Assembly (NCBI GenBank): GCA_034432655.1
Contig: DAOUBP010000053.1
Span: 1-64,000 of the forward strand
Reading direction: 5' to 3'
Source: DAOUBP01 sp034432655
Lineage (GTDB): Bacteria; Chloroflexota; Anaerolineae; CG2-30-64-16
DNA: 64,000 bases
Part shown: piece after piece, positions 44,376 through 52,170 of the stretch
Layout of the letters: each line of letters begins with the position of its first letter
Numbering within the stretch: position 1 is the first letter of the stretch
Made by a program: the position numbers and the translations under genes
The notes under the pieces: generated by a model
Databases searched by the model: none
The model's input: the letters and a program-made list of their open reading frames with translations, nothing else
Told to the model about the DNA's origin: nothing

Positions 44376-45361
44376 TATGACATCAGCAGCCGGTCAGCAG
44401 CGGTATAAGGATCAACCTCACGGCGGGCAATGGCCTCGATGAGCTGCTCCAGGCGGCCGTCCGGCAAGCGGGCCAGCAAAGCGGCGAGCAACCGATCGCG
44501 CAAGATGTGGTCCAATGCTGTGGCAGCGCGCACGGTCTCCCGCCGTGCCAGTTGGCCGGTCTCGCGCAGGTAGTCCGCGTGACGTTCTACCCAATCCCGA
44601 AGCGCCTCGACGCCCTCCCCGCGCGTGGCGACCGTCTTGGTGATCGGCGGCAGCCAGGAGCCGTCGGGCTGCGGGCCCGGCTCCGGATGGGCGACGCGCC
44701 GCTGCGCGGCGTGATGGCCCGCCGGCGCAGGTGCCAGGCCCTGCATCATCTGCAGCGCCATCACCGTGTGATCGGCCCCCTCCCGGTCGGCCTTGTTAAC
44801 TGCGAACAGGTCGGCGATCTCCAGCACGCCGGCCTTGATGGCCTGCACCTCATCGCCCAGGCCCGGGGCCTCCACCACAATGGTGGTGTGCGCCGCGCTG
44901 GCGATGTCTATCTCGGCCTGGCCGACGCCGACCGTCTCCACCAGGATGCGGTCGAACCCCGCTGCGTCCAGCACCAAAATGACGTCGGCGGTGGCGCGCG
45001 CCAGCCCGCCCAGGCTGCCGCGCGTGGCCATGCTGCGGATGAAGATGCCGGGGTCGCCGGCCAGATCGCGCATGCGCACGCGATCGCCCAACAACGCGCC
45101 GCCGGAAAACGGGCTGGTGGGGTCCACAGCGATGATGCCGACCGTCTTGCCCATGGCCCGGTAGGCCTTGGCCAGCGCGTTCACCAGGGTAGATTTGCCC
45201 GTGCCCGGCGCGCCGGTGATGCCGACGACATGACTCCGGCCGGTGTGCGGATAGAGCGCAGCCAAAAGCACGTGCGCCTCTGACCCGTCATCCTCAACCT
45301 GAGAGATGGCCCGGGCCAACGCGCGGCGATTGCCGGAAAGCAAGTCGGAGACAAGTGACAT
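44375..45361 (-). CDS. meaB: MeaB/ArgK-type GTPase, mutase chaperone
   Basis: 328 residues of the G3E GTPase family. P-loop GITGAPGTGKSTLV, switch region DPTSPFSGGALLGDRVRM, ETVGVGQAEIDIA and the guanine-specificity VNKADREGADH are present. It guards cobalamin-dependent acyl-CoA mutases and controls loading of adenosylcobalamin. It lies directly after the mutase small subunit gene. Confidence 0.95.
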   Translation of the reverse strand: MSLVSDLLSGNRRALARAISQVEDDGSEAHVLLAALYPHTGRSHVVGITGAPGTGKSTLVNALAKAYRAMGKTVGIIAVDPTSPFSGGALLGDRVRMRDLAGDPGIFIRSMATRGSLGGLARATADVILVLDAAGFDRILVETVGVGQAEIDIASAAHTTIVVEAPGLGDEVQAIKAGVLEIADLFAVNKADREGADHTVMALQMMQGLAPAPAGHHAAQRRVAHPEPGPQPDGSWLPPITKTVATRGEGVEALRDWVERHADYLRETGQLARRETVRAATALDHILRDRLLAALLARLPDGRLEQLIEAIARREVDPYTAADRLLMS

Positions 45362-45430
45362 GATGAGAAGCTTTTTGTGAGGTATCGGGGGTCAGGTGTT
45401 GGCCGCTACCCAATACCCGGCGCCCAATCC

Positions 45431-45826
45431 CTAATTCACCGAACGCCGGATGAACTCCACGATCTCCTGCGTGCTCGTCCCCGGCCCGAAGACCCCCTTG
45501 ATCCCCATTTTCTTCAGCGGCTCCACGTCGTCGTCGGGGATGATGCCGCCGACCAACACCACCACATCGTCCATGCCCTGAGCGCGCAACAGCTCAACCA
45601 CGCGCGGGCAGAGAGCCATGTGCGCGCCGGACAGGATGGACAGCCCTACCACGTCCACATCTTCCTGCAGTGCGGCCTCAGCGATCATCTCCGGTGTCTG
45701 GCGGATGCCGGTGTAGATCACCTCCATACCGGCGTCGCGCAGCGCACGGGCGACTACCTTGGCCCCGCGGTCATGGCCATCCAGGCCCGGTTTGGCGACA
45801 AGTACACGGATTTTACGGTCGGTCAT
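45431..45826 (-). CDS. B12-binding small subunit of an acyl-CoA mutase
   Basis: 131 residues. The cobalamin-binding signature is complete: KPGLDGHDRGAKVVA (axial His), VVGLSILSGAHMAL and VLVGGIIPDDDVEPLKKMG. It joins the large subunit 46070-47752 to form the two-part mutase. I choose ATG 45826: the ATG at 45835 is only two bases from GAGGAGG. Confidence 0.93.
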   Translation of the reverse strand: MTDRKIRVLVAKPGLDGHDRGAKVVARALRDAGMEVIYTGIRQTPEMIAEAALQEDVDVVGLSILSGAHMALCPRVVELLRAQGMDDVVVLVGGIIPDDDVEPLKKMGIKGVFGPGTSTQEIVEFIRRSVN

Positions 45827-45846
45827 ATGATCCATTTCCTCCTCGT

Positions 45847-46011
45847 TCAATCCTTTGGATGTGGCGCTGCGGTTGTCGAGCCGGTCAGGTACTGAACCAC
45901 GGACTCACGGATGATCTGTGCCAGGCTTTTCTCTTCTTCGAGGGCACGATGCTTCAGCTCACGATAGATGTCCTTCGGCAGCCGGATGTTCGTGGTCACG
46001 TACTCGGTCAT
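45847..46011 (-). CDS. small ribbon-helix-helix (CopG/Arc-type) DNA-binding protein
   Basis: 54 residues. The beta strand YVTTNIRLPKDIYRELKHRA (residues 4-23) and second helix EEEKSLAQIIRESVVQYL give a standard ribbon-helix-helix dimer, usually a repressor or an antitoxin. A perfect AGGAGGT lies 5 bases before the ATG. It sits between the mutase large and small subunit genes, on the same strand, and a twin TACAATTGTA palindrome lies 18 bases upstream. No toxin gene is adjacent, which favours a repressor that controls itself and perhaps the downstream mutase subunit and meaB. Confidence 0.85.
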   Translation of the reverse strand: MTEYVTTNIRLPKDIYRELKHRALEEEKSLAQIIRESVVQYLTGSTTAAPHPKD

Positions 46012-46023
46012 AGTGCACCTCCT

Positions 46024-46059
46024 GGCGATACAATTGTATCATGCTACAATTGTATCGCC
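46024..46059 (-). promoter_or_regulatory. twin-palindrome operator of the RHH gene
   Basis: Two identical 10-base palindromes TACAATTGTA (46029-46038 and 46045-46054), 16 bases centre to centre, inside a larger inverted repeat beginning GGCGATACAATTGTA. It is strikingly AT-rich for this region and ends 12 bases before the RHH start on the minus strand. RHH repressors typically bind such tandem sites. Confidence 0.75.
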
Positions 46060-46069
46060 AAAGTGCTTC

Positions 46070-47752
46070 TCAGAAGAACACCGGCTCCTGGTACTCGCCG
46101 AAAACCTTGCGGAACACCCCTGTGATCTCGCCCAGCGTAGCATAGGCGTTCACCGCCTCGAGGATGGGATACATCAGGTTAGTGCGCTCGTCTCGGGCTG
46201 CGTCGGCCAGGCGGCGCAGGGCGGCCTGCACGGCCGCGTTGTCCCGCTCGGCCCGCACGCGATTGAGCCGCGCCACCTGCCGGTCGTAGCCTTGAGGGTC
46301 CATCTCCAGGATGGGGATGGTCAGCGGTTCCTCGGCCACGTAGTTGTTCACGCCGACAATGATGCGCTCGCCCCGGTCCACCTCCTGCTGGAAGCGGAAC
46401 GCGGCCTCGGCGATCTCGCGCTGCATGAAGCCGGCCTCGATGGCCGGGATGACCCCGCCCAGCGCCTCGATGCGCTTGAAGTAGGCCTGCGCTTCGGCTT
46501 CCAGGCGGTCGGTCAGCGCCTCCACGTAGAAGGAGCCGGCCAGCGGGTCCACGGTGCTCGCCACGCCGCTCTCCTCCGCGATGACCTGCTGGGTGCGCAG
46601 CGCGATGGTCACCGCCTTCTCCGAGGGGAGGGCCAGCGCCTCGTCCATGCTGTTGGTGTGCAGGCTCTGCGTGCCGCCCAGCACCGCGGCCAGCGCCTGC
46701 AGTGCCACACGGATGATGTTCACCTCCGGTTGCTGCGCGGTCAGGCTCACACCGGAGGTCTGCGCATGAGTGCGCAACATCCACGAACGGGGATTCTGCG
46801 CCCCATACTTCTCGCGCATCGCCCGCGCCCAGATGCGCCGCGCGGCGCGGAACTTGGCGATCTCCTCGAAGAACTCGTTGTGCACGTTGAAGAAGAACGA
46901 CAGCCGGGGCGCAAAGTCGTCAATGGCCAGCCCGCGAGCCAGCGCCGCTTCCACATAGGCAAAGCCGTCGGCCAGGGTGAAGGCCAGCTCCTGCGCCGCG
47001 GTAGCGCCCGCCTCGCGGATGTGGTAACCCGAGATGCTGATGGTGTTCCACAGGGGCATCTCTTTGGTGCCGAACTCGATGGTGTCTACCACCAGGCGCA
47101 TGGAGGGCGCGGGCGGGAAGAGGAACTCCTTCTGGGCGATGTATTCCTTGAGGATATCGTTCTGGATGGTGCCGCCCAGGCGGGCGCGCGGGATGCCGCG
47201 CTTCTCGGCCGCGGCGATGTACATGGCCCAGATGATCGCGGCCGGGCTGTTGATCGTCATGGAAGTGGTGACCCGGTCCAGCGGGATGCCGTCCAGCAGG
47301 ATCTCCATGTCGGCCAGCGACGAGACCGCCACCCCGCACTTGCCGAACTCGCCGATGGCCTCGGGCGCGTCGGTGTCGTAGCCGTAGAGGGTGGGCATGT
47401 CGAACGCGATGGAGAGGCCGGTCTGGCCCTCTTTGAGCAGGTACTTGAAACGGGCGTTGGTCTCCTCGGCGGTTCCGAAGCCGGAGAACATGCGCATGGT
47501 CCACAGCTTGCCGCGATAACCGGTGGGATGCACCCCGCGCGTGAACGGGTAGCGGCCCGGCAACCCCAGGTCACGTTCGTAGTCGAGATCGGCCACATCG
47601 GCCGGTGTGTAGAGCCGGTTCACCGTCGCGCCGGAGATGGTAGTGAAAGGAGCGCGGCGCTCGGGCAGACGCGCAGCCGCGCGCTGGACGTCCGTCTCTT
47701 CCCACTCGCGGACAGCTTCGTGAATATGTTCAGTTACGTTCCTGTCGTACAT
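46070..47752 (-). CDS. acyl-CoA mutase large subunit (methylmalonyl-CoA mutase family)
   Basis: 560 residues, the catalytic TIM-barrel half without the B12 domain. TISGATVNRLYTPADV, YPFTRGVHPTGYRG, GTIQNDILKEYIAQKEFLF, SISGYHIREAGATAAQELAF and LGGTQSLHTNSMDEALALP are family motifs. The residue matching Tyr89 of methylmalonyl-CoA mutase is Phe (TMRMFSGFG), while the residue matching Arg207 is kept (PSMRLVVD), so the substrate is not certain. Start ATG 47752 follows GAGG by five bases; GTG 47758 is the alternative. Operon with the RHH, B12 subunit and meaB genes. Confidence 0.9.
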   Translation of the reverse strand: MYDRNVTEHIHEAVREWEETDVQRAAARLPERRAPFTTISGATVNRLYTPADVADLDYERDLGLPGRYPFTRGVHPTGYRGKLWTMRMFSGFGTAEETNARFKYLLKEGQTGLSIAFDMPTLYGYDTDAPEAIGEFGKCGVAVSSLADMEILLDGIPLDRVTTSMTINSPAAIIWAMYIAAAEKRGIPRARLGGTIQNDILKEYIAQKEFLFPPAPSMRLVVDTIEFGTKEMPLWNTISISGYHIREAGATAAQELAFTLADGFAYVEAALARGLAIDDFAPRLSFFFNVHNEFFEEIAKFRAARRIWARAMREKYGAQNPRSWMLRTHAQTSGVSLTAQQPEVNIIRVALQALAAVLGGTQSLHTNSMDEALALPSEKAVTIALRTQQVIAEESGVASTVDPLAGSFYVEALTDRLEAEAQAYFKRIEALGGVIPAIEAGFMQREIAEAAFRFQQEVDRGERIIVGVNNYVAEEPLTIPILEMDPQGYDRQVARLNRVRAERDNAAVQAALRRLADAARDERTNLMYPILEAVNAYATLGEITGVFRKVFGEYQEPVFF

Positions 47753-47980
47753 AGACACCTCAAGCCTGAAAAAAGAGGGATCACACTCTCATCGCGTGGC
47801 TTCGTTCTGTTGAATGAGAGAGTTGACGTCCGTTCGGATATGTGTTTTTCTTTTGTCATCCGGTACGATCGAGGAGAGCAGTTGCGTCACGCGTTGCAGC
47901 TCGCCTGTTTGCCCCCGCAGCCATCCACCGTGCGCATCTGAGGATGCTCACTCCGCCTATTCCCTGATTCGCTGATTCGC

Positions 47981-49255
47981 TCATTCGCTGCCCCGCCACT
48001 CACCCGTCACCGCCGCGTCCAGGCACTGCTCCAGGTCGCCGAAGCGCATCCGGACCCCGCTGTGCATGGGCGCGTAACAGGCCATCTTGCCCGCGTTGGT
48101 GGCCATGCTGCGCACGTCCAGCATCTTCATCGGCGCGACCACCGCGCAGGTGTCGGCCACCACTTCGCCGCCGGCCGCCTCGATGATCTGCACGTAACCC
48201 AGCTCGGCCGCGCGCTGGCGGGTGATCTCGCCGGTGGTGACCCAAAGGCGGGTGGCCAGCTTCTTGTTGCGCAGGGCATGGGCCACCTGTTCGATCTCGG
48301 TCAGGCTGGCATGCGGACAGCCGATGGTGACCAGGTCAATCTTGCGCAGGTCCGGGTCGGCGTCCATGACGCGATACGCTTCGTCCAGGCTGTCAATGGT
48401 CAGCCGACGGGCGTCGGGGCGGATCAGCGCCTCGCCCAGGTCGCGCGCCTCGGGGGTGTAACCGGCGATGTGATACACCGCCACCGCGCCGTAGGCCGCC
48501 AGCCCTGCGCCCAACGTCTTCAGCCGGTCGCCGGCCAGACCGCCGATGGTGAGATCGGCAGGCAAGGGTGGCAGCCACGCCCCCAGGTCGGCGAACCACG
48601 GCACGCCGTTGCCTACCGCCTTGCCCACCACATAGCTCAACGCGCCGAAGTCGGCCACCGTCTTGACCGGGCAACGGATCTCCACCACCCAGTTGGCCCG
48701 CCGGTTCTCATCCAGATGATAGCCATAGCGCGCGGTGCGGCCCACCACTGCCGCGGCGATGGCGCTGGGCCCGCCCTCCCGGTTCGACCGTGCACCGATC
48801 ACCGCGTTGGCGAACGCCACCGCGCTGGACTCGGCCCAGGCCAGGGCATCCCCGCGCTGCGGCTTGAAGCCGGGGAACAGATAAGGCGTGCAGCTCATAG
48901 TGGGGGTCACGCCCATCTTCTGGAAGGCGTCAACCACGCTGAGCTGCGGCGTGGCGAAGCCGGGCTGGATGCCCCACTGTTGCCACTTGCCCCGCTCCAT
49001 CCCCATGGGGTTGAGCGTGGTCGGCACCCGCACCCGCGCGCCCTCATCGGCCCAACGGTTCAGGAACTCCACGCCGGCATCGCCCAGGTTCTTGTATGAC
49101 ACGCCCGCGATCTGCACGTGCTTCACCGGCACCAGGTCGGCCGCGCCGTAGATGCGCGCCAGCGCCACCACGATCTCCATGGCCCGCTTGACCCCAGGCC
49201 CTTCGGCACCGTCCAGCATCGCCTGTTCTTCAGCGCTGAGGCGAAGTTCGCTCAT
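47981..49255 (-). CDS. aconitase X catalytic (large) subunit
   Basis: 424 residues of the AcnX family (DUF521), a [Fe-S]-dependent lyase. LSAEEQAMLDGAEGPGVKRA, QIAGVSYKNLGDAGVEFL, MSCTPYLFPGFKP (cluster Cys region), ESSAVAFANAVIGARSNREG, VTIGCPHASLTEIE and DTCAVVAP with the last Cys region are visible. It pairs with the small subunit at 24378-24776 and is the likely phosphomevalonate dehydratase large subunit. Start ATG 49255; an upstream TTG-type start would add 23 residues. It precedes the mutase operon on the same strand. Confidence 0.88.
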   Translation of the reverse strand: MSELRLSAEEQAMLDGAEGPGVKRAMEIVVALARIYGAADLVPVKHVQIAGVSYKNLGDAGVEFLNRWADEGARVRVPTTLNPMGMERGKWQQWGIQPGFATPQLSVVDAFQKMGVTPTMSCTPYLFPGFKPQRGDALAWAESSAVAFANAVIGARSNREGGPSAIAAAVVGRTARYGYHLDENRRANWVVEIRCPVKTVADFGALSYVVGKAVGNGVPWFADLGAWLPPLPADLTIGGLAGDRLKTLGAGLAAYGAVAVYHIAGYTPEARDLGEALIRPDARRLTIDSLDEAYRVMDADPDLRKIDLVTIGCPHASLTEIEQVAHALRNKKLATRLWVTTGEITRQRAAELGYVQIIEAAGGEVVADTCAVVAPMKMLDVRSMATNAGKMACYAPMHSGVRMRFGDLEQCLDAAVTGEWRGSE

Positions 49256-49340
49256 TTCGGGTTTCCCTCTCGCAATTGATGTCGGTAAGAAGTTTAGCAC
49301 GACGGCCGACCCTTTGTAAAGCAAACCCGCCTACAGAGCA

Positions 49341-50564
49341 TCAATCCGCTTCCGCATCGGCATCATGGATGATCGTCGTGCGCTGCTCCCCGCCCATCTG
49401 GCCCGCAGTGATCGTCACCGGCCCTGCGAAATTGAACTGGAACGAGGGCCCACCGGCTGGGCCGCCAGTTGACACAGGAGCCGGTTGTCCGACAACCGCG
49501 GCGGCCGGTTCCCACAGCATGGCATCGGGCACAGACAGGAACAGCACCGGCGCGGCCCATCCCGGGTCTTCCGGTTCACGGGCGAAGAGCGCCTGCCGGC
49601 CGGCCGTCACAGCTGTGTCCAGCGGCGCCAGGGCGGCCACGGCCCGGTAGAAGGCCGTAGAGAAGCGCAACGCCGCGCGATCGAGAAGCGCCGCCTGCAT
49701 GGCGACCACGGCCGGCACCCCGGCCTGCACCAGCCGCGGCGCTACCCCGGCAAAAGTGTCAGCAGGATCGCTGCGCGCGCTCTCACAGGCGTTAAGCACT
49801 ACCAGCCGCAGGCTGCTGCCGCGCAGCAGGGTTGCCAGGGCCTCACCGTCCACGCGCAGCGGCCTGCCATCCTCCTCGAACCACAAGAACCCTCCGCCGG
49901 CCGCGGCGTAACCTCCATGCCCGATGAAATGCAAAAGGTCCGGCCCGGCATGTAGCGCATCCTGGAGCGCGTTCAGGCTGCCCGCCACCGTGCTGACCTG
50001 GATGCCGCCGCCCGCCACGTCGAGGGCATCCTCGATCCTGCGGCTTTCCCCTGCCACATCCAGCTGCTCGAAACCGGCCGGCGAGGCACCCATCACCAGC
50101 AGGTTCAGCCGGCTGCCGCGCAGCTTGTGCCGGGTAAAAGGACCGGGCAGGTAACGCACAATCACAGAGCGCGGGTCCAACGCGAGGAAGCTGCCGGCCT
50201 CATCATCGTAGCAGCATTCCCACGGCCACAAGTGCAGCCCCGGCGGCTCGATGCGCAGGCGGACGCGCAGGCCGGCGTCGGGCGCCAACGCGCGCAAGCT
50301 GGCACGATAAAGGCTCAGCACCGGGGGCGGGAACAACCAACGAAACAGAGCGGCGCCCAACGCCCGCAGCCCTTCCCGATCGGTGGCCTGGGCCCGAAAC
50401 GCGGCGAAGAGGTCGTGTTGCGCGTGCAGCTCGCGCGCCGGGACAGGGACCGGTGCTGCCGTTTCGCCTGCTGCAGGAGTAGTCACCACGCGCAAGGCGT
50501 AGGTCTCATCGTCCACAGCGCTGATCAACAGGTCGAAATTGTCGTAACGGGTGATCTCCGCCAT
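49341..50564 (-). CDS. CHAT-domain cysteine protease-like protein
   Basis: 407 residues. The CHAT (caspase-like) domain occupies about 80-345: LRIEPPGLHLWPWECCYDD, catalytic His216 in LLHFIGHGGY and catalytic Cys260 in LVVLNACESA, then PRLVQAGVPAVVAMQAALLD. The last 34 residues (374-407) contain FQFNFAGPVTITAGQMGG, resembling residues 8-31 of the STAND ATPase two genes upstream. CHAT proteases act as effectors in bacterial conflict and cell-death systems. It begins 13 bases after the lipoprotein gene, so the three genes form one operon. Confidence 0.85.
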   Translation of the reverse strand: MAEITRYDNFDLLISAVDDETYALRVVTTPAAGETAAPVPVPARELHAQHDLFAAFRAQATDREGLRALGAALFRWLFPPPVLSLYRASLRALAPDAGLRVRLRIEPPGLHLWPWECCYDDEAGSFLALDPRSVIVRYLPGPFTRHKLRGSRLNLLVMGASPAGFEQLDVAGESRRIEDALDVAGGGIQVSTVAGSLNALQDALHAGPDLLHFIGHGGYAAAGGGFLWFEEDGRPLRVDGEALATLLRGSSLRLVVLNACESARSDPADTFAGVAPRLVQAGVPAVVAMQAALLDRAALRFSTAFYRAVAALAPLDTAVTAGRQALFAREPEDPGWAAPVLFLSVPDAMLWEPAAAVVGQPAPVSTGGPAGGPSFQFNFAGPVTITAGQMGGEQRTTIIHDADAEAD

Positions 50565-50577
50565 GTGAGCCTGCCGG

Positions 50578-52056
50578 TTACTTCAGGCAGCCGACCTGGA
50601 TGGGCCACGGCGCGCTTTCATTGTCGCGCTCGTCGCTTTCCGCCACCCGGTTGTCCTCGTCGGCCACCACGATCAGATAATACTCGCGTATTCCCTCCGG
50701 GATGGAGGCCGGGATCTGGTTGGAGCCGACCATGGGCACCTGGTATACCTGGCCGGCAGCCAATCCCTGCACGAACTCGCGGCCGCCGATCAGCAGCGGA
50801 TCGGCGGGCGAGCGACGTTTGTCGGCCGCCAGGTAGACCCCCACCGAGAAGAGGCCGGCCGCCCCATCGCCGATGTTGCGCACCTCAACCTGAATCGCAT
50901 CGCCCAACTTCTGGCCGCATGCCCCTTGTTTTGGCGCTTCCAGGATGCGCGGCACCAGGTTGGGGCGGCTGACCGGTAAAATGGGAGTCAAAACAGGAGG
51001 GAGAACGTTCAGCGGCAACTCTTGAGTTACGCTAAGAGTGACGGTCGTCTGGGCCGCGGCAGATTGGCCGCGGCTGTCGTAGACGGTGACCACGATCAGG
51101 TAGCGGCCGGCCGCGGCATAGCTGTGTTGGGCCGGGAATTCGCCCGCCCCGACGACCCCATCTCCCCAATCCCACACTTGTTTTGCGATCTGGGCGTCCC
51201 GGCAGGCCGGCGCGGCCTTGCCGTCCACCGTCACGGTCAGGCCCCGGATCACGGGGGTGGCCAGGGCCACCTTGGGAGGGGGGCACGTTGCTGACTCACG
51301 CTGGAAGATGATCGGCACGGCGTCAGCCGATATCCGGGCGCGCTCGGGCCCGAACGCGCCGGCATCGAGCTCGATCGCGTGGAACAGGTCCCACACCCCC
51401 AGCTCCTCTGCCAGGGCCCGGATCCGGTCCCAGTCCCCGGTCAGCTCGATAATGTTATTGGAGTCAATGATGACCCAGTTGCTGGGGTCGGCGCGTCGGA
51501 CGTCATCTGTGACCGGGCTTTGCACGGCCACAGTGCCATCGAAGGCGCGGATCAGGGTCATACGCTTGTCACGCACATGCGCCAGCATGAAGAGCGTGCC
51601 GCCGACGGTGATCCGCGCATGGGGCGGGTCGCCGGCCGTGAACTCGATGCGGTCGTAGACCCCCGGTGCTGCGCCTGTGAGCACCGCGCCGAGCCCCAGG
51701 CTCATCTTCACGCTGGATGGCGTCACATCTTCTGCGCGCAGCGATGTGTCATCGTACAGGCGTATCCACAAATCAGGGAACTTCAACAGCGCACGGCCCA
51801 GCACCGTCCAGATCTCGTCTCCCCCGCGAGCCTTGGTGGTAGTGTTGACCGGCACCTCCTGCTGTGAGCCGCCGGACGCCAGGAACACCCGGCTCTTCTC
51901 GCCGGTCAGCTCGCCGGTCACGACGGGGGGTGACGGCTGTCTTGTGATGACGGGGGTGGCGGCCGGACCGCACGCCAACAGGACCAGTAGCAGCGCCACG
52001 ACAACGCCGCCTGACAGCTGGCGCCGTGCGACAGGACGGGCAGATGTTGCCTTCAT
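50578..52056 (-). CDS. FecR-PKD-CARDB lipoprotein
   Basis: 492 residues. Lipobox LLLVLLACGPAA; a FecR-like domain (about 55-215: SRVFLASGGSQQEVPVNTTT, LFMLAHVRDKRMTLIRAFDG); a PKD domain (about 270-345, WDWGDGVVGAGEFPAQHSYA); and a CARDB domain (about 365-490, PNLVPRILEAP ... DNESAPWP). It is an outer-face protein with sensor or adhesion-like modules between two cytosolic or membrane signalling proteins. Start ATG 52056 is seven bases after AAAGGAGG. Confidence 0.8.
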   Translation of the reverse strand: MKATSARPVARRQLSGGVVVALLLVLLACGPAATPVITRQPSPPVVTGELTGEKSRVFLASGGSQQEVPVNTTTKARGGDEIWTVLGRALLKFPDLWIRLYDDTSLRAEDVTPSSVKMSLGLGAVLTGAAPGVYDRIEFTAGDPPHARITVGGTLFMLAHVRDKRMTLIRAFDGTVAVQSPVTDDVRRADPSNWVIIDSNNIIELTGDWDRIRALAEELGVWDLFHAIELDAGAFGPERARISADAVPIIFQRESATCPPPKVALATPVIRGLTVTVDGKAAPACRDAQIAKQVWDWGDGVVGAGEFPAQHSYAAAGRYLIVVTVYDSRGQSAAAQTTVTLSVTQELPLNVLPPVLTPILPVSRPNLVPRILEAPKQGACGQKLGDAIQVEVRNIGDGAAGLFSVGVYLAADKRRSPADPLLIGGREFVQGLAAGQVYQVPMVGSNQIPASIPEGIREYYLIVVADEDNRVAESDERDNESAPWPIQVGCLK

Positions 52057-52170
52057 GGCTTGCCTCCTTTCATGGCCGGGCAATGGCCTTGCCGAGCGCG
52101 CCTTCTATCGGGGGCGGGATCAAACGGCGCAGGCATGGCTGAACGCGCCGAAGCACCTCCGTCCCCTTGC

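Noticed and set aside
45847..46011. Toxin-antitoxin pair
   Set aside because: The RHH protein could be an antitoxin, but both neighbours are mutase subunits and no small toxin-like frame is adjacent.
45968..47941. Long plus-strand open frame antisense to the mutase gene
   Set aside because: It is the opposite-strand shadow of a well-conserved mutase gene in GC-rich DNA; its translation has no family features.
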